Below, piece by piece: positions 40,255-47,683 of a DNA stretch of 47,683 nucleotides. This DNA is from an uncultured Desulfobacterales bacterium (GTDB lineage Bacteria > Desulfobacterota > Desulfobacteria > Desulfobacterales > UBA11574). The stretch lies in the NCBI GenBank assembly GCA_937998305.1, contig CALLDL010000143.1, positions 1-47,683 on the forward strand, in the 5' to 3' direction. Within the stretch, counting starts at the first letter, position 1. Every line of letters begins with the position of its first letter. The position numbers and the translations under genes are program-made. The notes below the pieces were generated by a model that was not told where the DNA came from, did no database searches, and saw only the letters and a list, made by a program, of their open reading frames with translations.

Positions 40255-43200
40255 TTATTCCGGAATTGGCTGGGTCAAGTTTTTTGAGAATCTTTTTTTC
40301 AGAACACCGGCAACATCGAGGGCAAGGCTTAATAGCGCAGGGATCAGAAATATAGTAAACACCGTTGAAATGAGAAGGCCGCCCACAACCACACTTCCGA
40401 GTCCTCGATAGAATTCGGAGCCTGCTCCCGGGGCAAGGACCAGGGGGAGCATCGCTGATACGGTGGTGATACTGCTCATATAAATCGGCCGGATACGGGT
40501 TCGAACCGATTCTGTGATGGCGTCCCGGGGTGACATATTGCCGTCCCGGATGTTATTCAAAGTTTGATGGACAATGAGGATGGCATTATTCACCACGATG
40601 CCGACAAGGATGACAAATCCGAGCATGGTTATAATGTCCAACGCCTGATAGGCAATAAAAAGATTCACCAGTGATAAGCCCACAAATCCTCCGGCTGCGG
40701 CCAGCGGGACACTGAACATAATAATTAATGGATAGAAGAAATTCTCGAATAAAGCCGACATCAGCAAATAGCTGATAACGATGGCCAGTATAAAGTTCCA
40801 CATCAACGCTGCTCTGGTCCGCGTCAGGTCGTCAGCCGTACCGCCGAGTTTAATATTGTAAAGGCTTGAAAGGGCGCCTCCGGTCTTAATGGGGCCGACC
40901 ACTTTTTCCTCTACAATAGCCATGGCGGTTTCAAGGGCTGTCTCCCTTGGGGGAATCACCTGAATCGTAATGGCCCGCTGGGAATCGATATGATTAATCT
41001 GGATGGGTCCTTCTTCAAGCTTAATTTCAGCGAGCGAGTTTAGGGTCACTTTCTCTCCTGATGGTGCGACAACGGGAAATTGGGGCAGGTCCTGGGTGCG
41101 CTCGAGTTTTCCTTTTTGACTTTTTACCACCAGGTCGATTTCATCGCCATACAGACGGAACGTGCTGGCTTTGGCCTCATCCACCATAGTGTCTACGATC
41201 AAGCCGAGATCAGCCGTGGTCATACCCAGGCGGGTCAAGCGTTCGCGGTTGGGAATAATGCGCATCTCGGGGTTGCCCAAGTCCAGGCCGGGTATCGGTC
41301 GTATTTGAGCGCCGGGCAGCGCCTGGGCCGTCAATCCATATATTTGTTTGCCTATACTGATGAGCTTTTCCAGATCGGGTCCTTTGATTTCTATCTCGAT
41401 GGATCGGCCCTCGCCGATATTGCGTGAAAAAAGACTGGGCTGCTGGACAATTGCAATCATGCCCGGAATTTTTCTCAATACACCGTAAATATATGGCAGT
41501 AGTTCCCGGGTTCTTTCCTGGAACTTTGAAATAATTCCCATAAAGACCGATTGTCCCCGTGCAACATAGAAAAAATTGCTGGCGGGTGGAAGATTCAACT
41601 TTTCCGCCAGGTCACTTTTTTGATCATGTTCAATGAGCGGTAGAATATCTTTTTCCACGGTTTCCCCAATTTTTTCAAGTTCCGTCAGATTATAACCCGG
41701 CGGCGGCAGAAGAATTCCAAACAATATCTCCCGGTTACCTTCAGGAAGATATTCTGTTTTCGGCATTAAAAAATATGCCAGGCTAATCGCCAGAAGGGGC
41801 ATGATCACGGCAATGCCCATACGAGCGGTAACCCATCCACACATCCAGTAAACAAATTTTGTCGTGTAATCTATAAAGCCGCCGGCAAAAGCGGTGAACC
41901 CTCGCATGATGAAATTAACAGGCTTCCAGATAGGTGCAAGATATCCTTTTGCTTTGAATGCGGTATTTTTTTCATTTTTAACCTTCCCCAGTATTTTGGA
42001 AGACAAGGTTGGAATAACCGTTATGGAGACGATAAGGCTTAATGTCACGGCACTGCTGATAGCAATGGCAATATCCCGGAAAAGTTGGCCGGCCTCCTCC
42101 TGAACAAAAACAATGGGGAGAAATACGGCTACCGTCGTCAGTGTACTCGCCAGAACCGCTCCCCAGACCTCAACGGTACCATCATAGGCTGCTTCTATGC
42201 GGGTTTTGCCCATCTCACGATGGCGAAAGATATTTTCAAATACCACAATGGAATTATCCACGATCATACCGATGGCAAAGGAAAGTCCGGCCAAGCTGAC
42301 GACGTTGATGTTCCTTCCCATTAAGGTCATGACAAGGAAAGTGCCGATGGCGCTGATGGGAATGGCGATAGCCACGATTATGGTGCTCGCAACATTCCGT
42401 AAAAATATTAAAAGCACCAAAATCGCAAGGGATCCACCCACAAAAATATTTTCCCTTACCAGCTTTATCGCACTATAAATGTAGCTGGTTTCATCATAGA
42501 CTTTAACAATCCTTAGATTCTTTTCTTTTAATAGGCCATCATTAAGTTCCGTAAGGGCTTCCTGGAGTTTCTTTACCACCACCAGAACATTGGAACCGGG
42601 TTCGCGAACGGCGTTTAGAACGATGGTCGGGGTCCCTGTATGTCGGACGACATACTCCGGATCTTTAAAGCCAAACTCAACGCCGGCAATATCGCTTACG
42701 GTGACAGGGATGCCGTTTACTCTTTTAATAATAACATTGGAAATATCCTCAGCACTTTTATACTCGCCGACGGTTCTTGTGATATAACGACGCTTACCCT
42801 CGTCAAAATCACCGGCACTGATGTTTTTGTTCTCTATGTCCAGTGCTCGAACGAGTTCAGGAATGGTCACTTTCCGGGCCGAGAGGGCGTCCGTATCTAC
42901 AATGACTTGAATTTCCCTTTCCCGTCCCCCGTAAATATTGGAAGACGATATCCCCGAAATCCGCTCAAGACGTGGCTTCACATGTTCATCAATAAAATCG
43001 TATTCTTGCTGTAAAACTCCTTGATATCCTTCCAGTGCCTGCAATACCATCCAGGCAATTGCCTTTTCACGTCTTCCCCCGGACTTTATAATCGGCTTTT
43101 CCACATTATCCGGATATTCTTTTACCCGTTCAAGACTGTTGGATACCCTGAGAAGCGCTTCATCGGTACTCGTACCGATTTCAAACATCAGGTTGATATA

Positions 43201-43467
43201 GGCATTGCTGTCCTGGCTTTCACTTTTAATTTCCACCAGACCTTCGAGGTTTTTGAGTTCTTCTTCCTGGGCATCGACGATTTCGCGTTCTACCTCAACA
43301 GGACTTGCACCGCGCCATGTCGTTGTGATGGAAATCTCCGGAAGGTCAACATTGGGGGTCAACTGAATCGGAATTCTGAAAAGTGAAATAAAGCCGAACA
43401 AAGTCAGCAGGAGAACGCCGACCGTAACGGTGACCGGCTTTTTTATGGCGGTATCAACTAGTTTCAT
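40255..43467 (-). CDS. RND efflux transporter permease subunit (AcrB-like)
   Basis: Inner-membrane RND pump of 1070 residues, with the typical 12 membrane helices and two large periplasmic loops. The N-terminal helix segment KKPVTVTVGVLLLTLFGF and the early motif PNVDLPEISITTTWRGASP fit the family. In helix 4 the proton-relay region reads GMIVDNSIVVFEN (Asp-Asn rather than Asp-Asp), and in helix 10 GIVVNNAILIV has Asn where AcrB has Lys940. Both changes are common in a subgroup of RND pumps. It follows its adaptor gene by 102 bases. Confidence 0.92.
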   Translation of the reverse strand: MKLVDTAIKKPVTVTVGVLLLTLFGFISLFRIPIQLTPNVDLPEISITTTWRGASPVEVEREIVDAQEEELKNLEGLVEIKSESQDSNAYINLMFEIGTSTDEALLRVSNSLERVKEYPDNVEKPIIKSGGRREKAIAWMVLQALEGYQGVLQQEYDFIDEHVKPRLERISGISSSNIYGGREREIQVIVDTDALSARKVTIPELVRALDIENKNISAGDFDEGKRRYITRTVGEYKSAEDISNVIIKRVNGIPVTVSDIAGVEFGFKDPEYVVRHTGTPTIVLNAVREPGSNVLVVVKKLQEALTELNDGLLKEKNLRIVKVYDETSYIYSAIKLVRENIFVGGSLAILVLLIFLRNVASTIIVAIAIPISAIGTFLVMTLMGRNINVVSLAGLSFAIGMIVDNSIVVFENIFRHREMGKTRIEAAYDGTVEVWGAVLASTLTTVAVFLPIVFVQEEAGQLFRDIAIAISSAVTLSLIVSITVIPTLSSKILGKVKNEKNTAFKAKGYLAPIWKPVNFIMRGFTAFAGGFIDYTTKFVYWMCGWVTARMGIAVIMPLLAISLAYFLMPKTEYLPEGNREILFGILLPPPGYNLTELEKIGETVEKDILPLIEHDQKSDLAEKLNLPPASNFFYVARGQSVFMGIISKFQERTRELLPYIYGVLRKIPGMIAIVQQPSLFSRNIGEGRSIEIEIKGPDLEKLISIGKQIYGLTAQALPGAQIRPIPGLDLGNPEMRIIPNRERLTRLGMTTADLGLIVDTMVDEAKASTFRLYGDEIDLVVKSQKGKLERTQDLPQFPVVAPSGEKVTLNSLAEIKLEEGPIQINHIDSQRAITIQVIPPRETALETAMAIVEEKVVGPIKTGGALSSLYNIKLGGTADDLTRTRAALMWNFILAIVISYLLMSALFENFFYPLIIMFSVPLAAAGGFVGLSLVNLFIAYQALDIITMLGFVILVGIVVNNAILIVHQTLNNIRDGNMSPRDAITESVRTRIRPIYMSSITTVSAMLPLVLAPGAGSEFYRGLGSVVVGGLLISTVFTIFLIPALLSLALDVAGVLKKRFSKNLTQPIPE

Positions 43468-43569
43468 AGTTTTATTATTGGGATCAGGGACCAGGGTTCA
43501 GGGTGTTAAAAAATGTAACCTCAATCATCCAACATCCTGTATCTTGCATCCCGCATCCTGTATCGCAAA
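43468..43569. other. adaptor-permease spacer with CATCCTGTATC-type repeats
   Basis: The 102-base spacer contains CAACATCCTGTATCTTGCAT and then CCCGCATCCTGTATCGC, a run of partly repeated 10-12-base units. It also holds GGATCAGGGACCAGGGTTCA. No gene or terminator is seen. Confidence 0.5.
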
Positions 43570-44667
43570 TCATTTTTGTACGACCACCGGTTGTCCGGGT
43601 CTTAGACGCTCATTTCCGCGAATCACAACCTGAATCCCGGGTTTCAGATTCCCTACCACGGCAACATCCCCATCATAATAGCCGATAATTTTAACAGGAA
43701 CCGATATGGCTTTGCCGTCATTAACCATAAAAACCAGCCGGTTGTCTCCGGCTGTAACCACAGCATCTTTGGGAACCAGCAACGCTTTTATTTCAGTTGC
43801 CAGATTAAAGGTCACCATGGCCTCCATTCCGCCTTTTATCTTATGATCCGGATTCGCAAGGTATATCCTTACAGGGAAGGTTCTGGAATCGGGATTTCCC
43901 TGCGGAAGTACGGAGTATATCTTACCTGAAAACGGGTTGTTTGATACGCTTTTTATGGATACGTTTACGTTACTTTGGGGTGCAAGTAAAACCGAATAGC
44001 GTTCCGGAACATCTACGGTGATTTGTACTTTATCAAGACCAAGAAGGGTAACAACAGGCCCTCCTTTGTTTATCCATTCTCCGATTTGGGTGTGTTCTTT
44101 TGCAACAAAGCCGGAGAATGGTGCCAACACTTTTTGTTGTTTATTTTCGTATTTGAGCAGCTCTATTTCAGACTCATTCTGGAGCAATTCCTGGGAAAGC
44201 GCACGATACGTATAAAAAGCAGTATCATATTGCTTTTCGGCAATACTGTTTGTCTCTTTAAGTTTGCTGACCCTTTTGAGCTCCTTTTCAGCATTCTGAA
44301 GGTTCGCCTGGATTCTTTTCTTTGCCGCAACAGCCCCTTTAAGACGAAGCCTCAGTTCGGTTTCTTTCAAATTGACCAGCAGGTCTCCCTTTTTAACATA
44401 ATCGCCCTCTTTTATTGAAAAATATTCCACAATGCCCGATATTTCAGAAGCAACTGTACTCTCTGAGAAGGCTTCCGTTGTTCCAACTAAAGATATCTGA
44501 GTTGAGACGGTCTTGGTTTTTACAATGGCAACCTGAACCGGGGAAGGTGGCGGTCCTTTCCCCTTGGCAGGATCTTTGGCCAATGAGGCTGGAGCTGGAA
44601 GTAAACAGACAGTTGTGGCAATTAAAAAATATCTGTAAAAAAACGCTTTGATATCAAATGTTAGCAT
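43570..44667 (-). CDS. RND efflux periplasmic adaptor subunit
   Basis: Membrane fusion protein of 365 residues. An N-terminal signal sequence (FFYRYFLIATTVCLLPAPASLA) is followed by a barrel-sandwich lipoyl-like domain (EISGIVEYFSIKEGDYVKKGD), a coiled coil (about 125-195, rich in Leu/Lys/Glu), the second lipoyl half (VLAPFSGFVAKEHTQIGEWI), and beta-barrel and membrane-proximal domains. It links the permease to an outer-membrane channel. No TolC-like gene is in this window. AGAGG precedes the ATG. Confidence 0.92.
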   Translation of the reverse strand: MLTFDIKAFFYRYFLIATTVCLLPAPASLAKDPAKGKGPPPSPVQVAIVKTKTVSTQISLVGTTEAFSESTVASEISGIVEYFSIKEGDYVKKGDLLVNLKETELRLRLKGAVAAKKRIQANLQNAEKELKRVSKLKETNSIAEKQYDTAFYTYRALSQELLQNESEIELLKYENKQQKVLAPFSGFVAKEHTQIGEWINKGGPVVTLLGLDKVQITVDVPERYSVLLAPQSNVNVSIKSVSNNPFSGKIYSVLPQGNPDSRTFPVRIYLANPDHKIKGGMEAMVTFNLATEIKALLVPKDAVVTAGDNRLVFMVNDGKAISVPVKIIGYYDGDVAVVGNLKPGIQVVIRGNERLRPGQPVVVQK

Positions 44668-44712
44668 GAATAACCTCTTTTAGATGTAGGATCTTTACGT
44701 CGAGTAATGGCG

Positions 44713-44741
44713 AATCTATATTTAAAATTCGATGTCGTCAA
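44713..44741 (-). promoter_or_regulatory. probable promoter of the RND operon
   Basis: On the minus strand TTGACG is followed by a 17-base spacer and TAGATT. The predicted start lies about 40 bases before the adaptor ATG. Confidence 0.5.
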
Positions 44742-44797
44742 GCATTTATAGATACACCTTATCGATGTTTGATAAATGAAACCTTCAAGATATTCCC

Positions 44798-44825
44798 TTG
44801 CTCAGACAAAATCATGTGTTATATT
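44798..44825 (+). promoter_or_regulatory. probable promoter of the CooC-like/helicase pair
   Basis: TTGCTC, a 16-base spacer and TATATT. The predicted start lies about 50 bases ahead of the ATG at 44884, which has the ribosome binding site AAGGAAA. Confidence 0.45.
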
Positions 44826-44883
44826 TAGAATCATTTACGAGTTTTATTCAATGCGATTCTAAACAAAGGGAAAGGAAATACTT

Positions 44884-45639
44884 ATGAAAATTGCAGTCAG
44901 CGGCAAAGGGGGGGTTGGCAAGACAACGTTTTCAGCACTTTTGATACGAAAATTGAATGAGCAAGGGAAACATGTGCTAGCCATCGATGCGGATCCGGAT
45001 GCCAATCTTGCGGCGGCGCTGGGTATTCCAGATGCCGACCGCATCGTTCCAATTGCCGAGATGAAAGAGCTTGTTTTTGAAAGAACTGAAGCAAAGCCGG
45101 GAAGCATGGGTGGTTTTTTCAAGCTCAACCCCAAAGTGGACGACCTCCCGGACGCGCTTTCGGCAAAACTGGATAACATTAAACTCATGCGCCTTGGGGG
45201 AGTTCAAAAAGGCGGGTCCGGATGTATCTGCCCGGAGAGCACCCTGCTAAGGGCGCTGATAACCCACATTGTCTTGGCGCGAGACGAGGTGGTGGTCATG
45301 GATATGGAAGCCGGAATCGAACATTTGGGAAGGGCAACCGCTTCGGCTGTAGACCGGTTGATTGTGGTCGTAGAACCCGGCCGTCGAAGTATGGATACCG
45401 CAGGCCATATTCGAAAGCTTGCATCCGAGATCGGCTTAAAAAATATTGTTCTTGTAGGCAACAAAATTCGCAATCCGAAAGACGAGACATATTTAAAAGA
45501 GCATCTAAAGGATTTTGAGTTCCTTGGCTTTATCCCCTATGATGAAGCGCTGATAGAGGCGGATTTGGATGGTGTTTCACCATTTGATGTGGATTCAACT
45601 GCAAAAGAACATGTTAACGCGATGATTTCCGAGTTTTAA
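44884..45639 (+). CDS. CooC-like nickel-insertion ATPase (MinD/Mrp family)
   Basis: A 251-residue P-loop ATPase of the SIMIBI class. The deviant Walker A is GKGGVGKTT and the Asp-rich switch follows in AIDADPDANLAAALG. The CxC motif in GSGCICPES matches the nickel-binding pair of CooC, which loads carbon monoxide dehydrogenase. Later VVMDMEAGIEHLGRATA is the Walker B-like region, typical of the CooC subfamily. No CO dehydrogenase gene is in this window. Its stop overlaps the ATG of the helicase gene by one base, so the two are coupled. Confidence 0.85.
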   Translation: MKIAVSGKGGVGKTTFSALLIRKLNEQGKHVLAIDADPDANLAAALGIPDADRIVPIAEMKELVFERTEAKPGSMGGFFKLNPKVDDLPDALSAKLDNIKLMRLGGVQKGGSGCICPESTLLRALITHIVLARDEVVVMDMEAGIEHLGRATASAVDRLIVVVEPGRRSMDTAGHIRKLASEIGLKNIVLVGNKIRNPKDETYLKEHLKDFEFLGFIPYDEALIEADLDGVSPFDVDSTAKEHVNAMISEF

Positions 45640-47683
45640 TGAGCCGTCCAAGACGATACCATTATCGAACCAAAAAAGGAAAAGGCGGATTCAGCCGGAG
45701 TCACCGGCCTCCCAAAATCAAGCCCGGTGCGGATGCCGGGCTCAAAAAGATTTTTGCCGGCATTGGCGTGCCGGCTCAGAAACCGTTTAAACCCGACCCT
45801 TTTCAGCTTCAGGCATTGTCGGCAATCAAACGATCCGACTGCCTGGTGACCGTACCCACCGGCGCCGGCAAAACCTGGATTGCCGAACAGGCCATCGCGC
45901 GAATCCTTAAAAAGGGGGGCAAATCATGGTACGCTTCTCCCTTAAAAGCCTTGAGCAATACAAAGTACAGTGAATTTTCAAAAATCTTCGGGCCTGAAAA
46001 CGTCGGTATTTTAACCGGTGACAGAAAAGAAAAACCGGATGCACCCGTCATTGTAGGAACCACCGAAATTCTTAGGAATCAGCTTTATGATGCCATGTAT
46101 CAGGGGACCACACTTCTCACCGATTTCGTTGTTCTTGACGAGGCACATTTTTTAGGGGATGAAGACAGGGGCGTTGTCTGGGAAGAGATCATGATATATC
46201 TTCCCTCCAGGATTCCGCTTCTTCTGCTCTCGGCTACCATCGGCAATGCAAAGGTTATTTCCCAATGGCTTTCGTCCATTCGCGGTAAAAAGTGTATTGT
46301 TGTTGAAGAAACCAAAAGGCCTGTGCCGCTGTATCCGCTCTTTTTTCACCCGTCAGGGACGCTGTATCCCCTGCTCGTTAGGGGAAGTCCGGGGAAGGGC
46401 AGATTGTCTAAAAAGGTGGCTGCTTATGTAAGCAGCAGTCGTCCACTTTATCTTTCCCCGCCCCATAAATTGCCTCCTTTTGGGGATATTTTGCGCGTAT
46501 TAAATAAATACCGACTTCTCCCTACCATATTTTTTCTCAAATCTAGGGCCGATTGTGACAATGCCCTTGATTTGTGTGAAGAGGGTTTGAGATATGACCG
46601 GATTAGAAAAGATAAACTCAGCCGGAGAATCGAAGAACTTGTGGCCCACAATTCCCATATTGCCAGGCACCGGCAGTTGTGGCACCTTGAACACTTGGCC
46701 GTGGGCGCCCATCACAGCGGACAGCTCCCGGCATGGAAACTGATTCTGGAAACCCTCATGACAGAAGGGCTGCTAAATGCCGTCTTTGCAACTTCTACCG
46801 TTGCCGCCGGTGTAAACTTTCCGGCCAGGACCATTGTTTATCTGAACTCTGACCGGTTTAACGGCAAAGAATTTCTGCCGCTTTCTCCCACTGAATTCCA
46901 CCAGATGACCGGGCGGGCCGGGCGAAGGGGAATGGACCATATTGGATTTGCTGTGGCAATTCCGGGAAAATTCATGGATATCCGGCTCACCGCAAAGCTG
47001 ATGAAATCACCGCCGTCTGACGTGTCCAGTCAGATAAAGATAAACTTTTCAATGGCTCTTAACCTGCTTTTGTCCCATACGCCGGAACAGATTGAAGATC
47101 TTTTGAAAAAATCCTTTGCAACTTATATGATAATTCATGCGAGAAAAAAAAGGGGGCTTCAAAAGCCTGTAGAAAATGATCATAAGCAGCTATGGCAGGA
47201 TTTTGTACGGCATCTCGATTTTCTGAAAGAAACCGGTTATGCCAACCAAAGCGGCAGACTGACCGGCGACGGCATATGGGCCTCTCAACTTCGTGTCGAT
47301 CAGCCGTTGATGATTGCAGAAGGATTTAGATGCGGAATTTTTCCTGACAATGATCCGGCGCTCCTTGCCGCTGTGACAGTGTTGTTTGTCAACGAACGCG
47401 AATCAGATGAAATAATAGACAAGGCATTTATGTCTAAAGCGCTGATCAAAACCTTTTCCGATGTTAAAAAAAGCCTTTCATCCTTTTCAGCACGGATGTC
47501 CAAAAAGGGTTTTGAAACCCGGCCACTGATTTTGCAACCGGCGGCGACCCTATATGCCTGGGCAACCGGCCTGCCCTGGGAAAAGGTGCTTACCATCGCC
47601 AAAATGGAAGAGGGGGACCTGGCCATGCTGATTCTTAGGACAGCAGACAACCTGAGGCATATCAGGACCCTTAAAAATGTTTT
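45639..47683 (+). CDS. Ski2/Mtr4-like DExH-box helicase (partial, runs off the window)
   Basis: Open from an ATG at 45639 to the window edge, 681 codons, with no stop. Superfamily 2 helicase motifs are in order: Walker A PTGAGKT (73-79), DEAH box (167-170), SAT (198-200), the STVAAGVNFPART region, and motif VI QMTGRAGRRG (422-431). The C-terminal segment resembles the DSHCT domain of Ski2/Mtr4-type RNA helicases (KINFSMALNLLLSH). A basic N-terminus (RPRRYHYRTKKGKGG) precedes the core. Family relatives unwind RNA for degradation or processing. The start is shared with the CooC-like stop (TAATG). Confidence 0.9.
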   Translation, partial: MSRPRRYHYRTKKGKGGFSRSHRPPKIKPGADAGLKKIFAGIGVPAQKPFKPDPFQLQALSAIKRSDCLVTVPTGAGKTWIAEQAIARILKKGGKSWYASPLKALSNTKYSEFSKIFGPENVGILTGDRKEKPDAPVIVGTTEILRNQLYDAMYQGTTLLTDFVVLDEAHFLGDEDRGVVWEEIMIYLPSRIPLLLLSATIGNAKVISQWLSSIRGKKCIVVEETKRPVPLYPLFFHPSGTLYPLLVRGSPGKGRLSKKVAAYVSSSRPLYLSPPHKLPPFGDILRVLNKYRLLPTIFFLKSRADCDNALDLCEEGLRYDRIRKDKLSRRIEELVAHNSHIARHRQLWHLEHLAVGAHHSGQLPAWKLILETLMTEGLLNAVFATSTVAAGVNFPARTIVYLNSDRFNGKEFLPLSPTEFHQMTGRAGRRGMDHIGFAVAIPGKFMDIRLTAKLMKSPPSDVSSQIKINFSMALNLLLSHTPEQIEDLLKKSFATYMIIHARKKRGLQKPVENDHKQLWQDFVRHLDFLKETGYANQSGRLTGDGIWASQLRVDQPLMIAEGFRCGIFPDNDPALLAAVTVLFVNERESDEIIDKAFMSKALIKTFSDVKKSLSSFSARMSKKGFETRPLILQPAATLYAWATGLPWEKVLTIAKMEEGDLAMLILRTADNLRHIRTLKNV

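Overview
The window comes from a sulfate-reducing deltaproteobacterium (Desulfobacterota), most likely a member of the Desulfobacterales. The evidence is a complete sulfate-activation and APS-reduction block (aprBA, qmoABC, sat), moderate GC content, and intergenic spaces crowded with short palindromic, MITE-like repeats. No rRNA is present, so a closer placement is inference.

Layout. Positions 1-882 hold no convincing gene. From about 0.9 to 19.6 kb almost everything is on the minus strand and belongs to core information processing. Read in the direction of transcription: infC, rpmI, rplT, pheS, pheT, a MerR-type regulator, tRNA-Gly(CCC), rimP, nusA, infB, a DUF503 gene, rbfA, nrnA, truB, rpsO, pnp, an M16 peptidase, dut and a walJ-type hydrolase. 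From 20 to 27.2 kb lies an accessory region: a CMP/dCMP-type deaminase, an orphan HsdR_N-domain protein, a dGTPase-like HD hydrolase, three YkgJ-type cysteine-cluster proteins, a DsrE-family protein and an SDR with an altered active site. From 27.5 to 35.6 kb run aprBA and qmoABC on the plus strand. Together they reduce adenosine phosphosulfate and link that step to the quinone pool. The sat gene, which makes the adenosine phosphosulfate, converges on qmoC across a shared bidirectional terminator and has its own promoter.

From 37.4 to 44.7 kb (minus strand) are a YjbQ-family gene, a U32 peptidase-family gene and a two-gene RND efflux unit without an outer-membrane channel. From 44.9 kb to the window edge are a CooC-like ATPase and an open-ended Ski2/Mtr4-like DExH helicase, overlapping by one base.

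The most unusual feature is the repeat landscape. At least six unrelated families of short inverted-repeat elements occur here: two with two full copies each, others present once. Several sit exactly on the 3' ends of genes so that the repeat supplies the stop codon. Other points of interest are an infC gene whose Shine-Dalgarno sequence points to an ATA start, a 66-bp tandem expansion in the nusA tail, a hairpin plus T-tract just before rpmI, a nested palindrome ahead of qmoA, a duplicated ribosome binding site ahead of pnp, and the cluster of YkgJ proteins around DsrE beside the sulfate-reduction operon.
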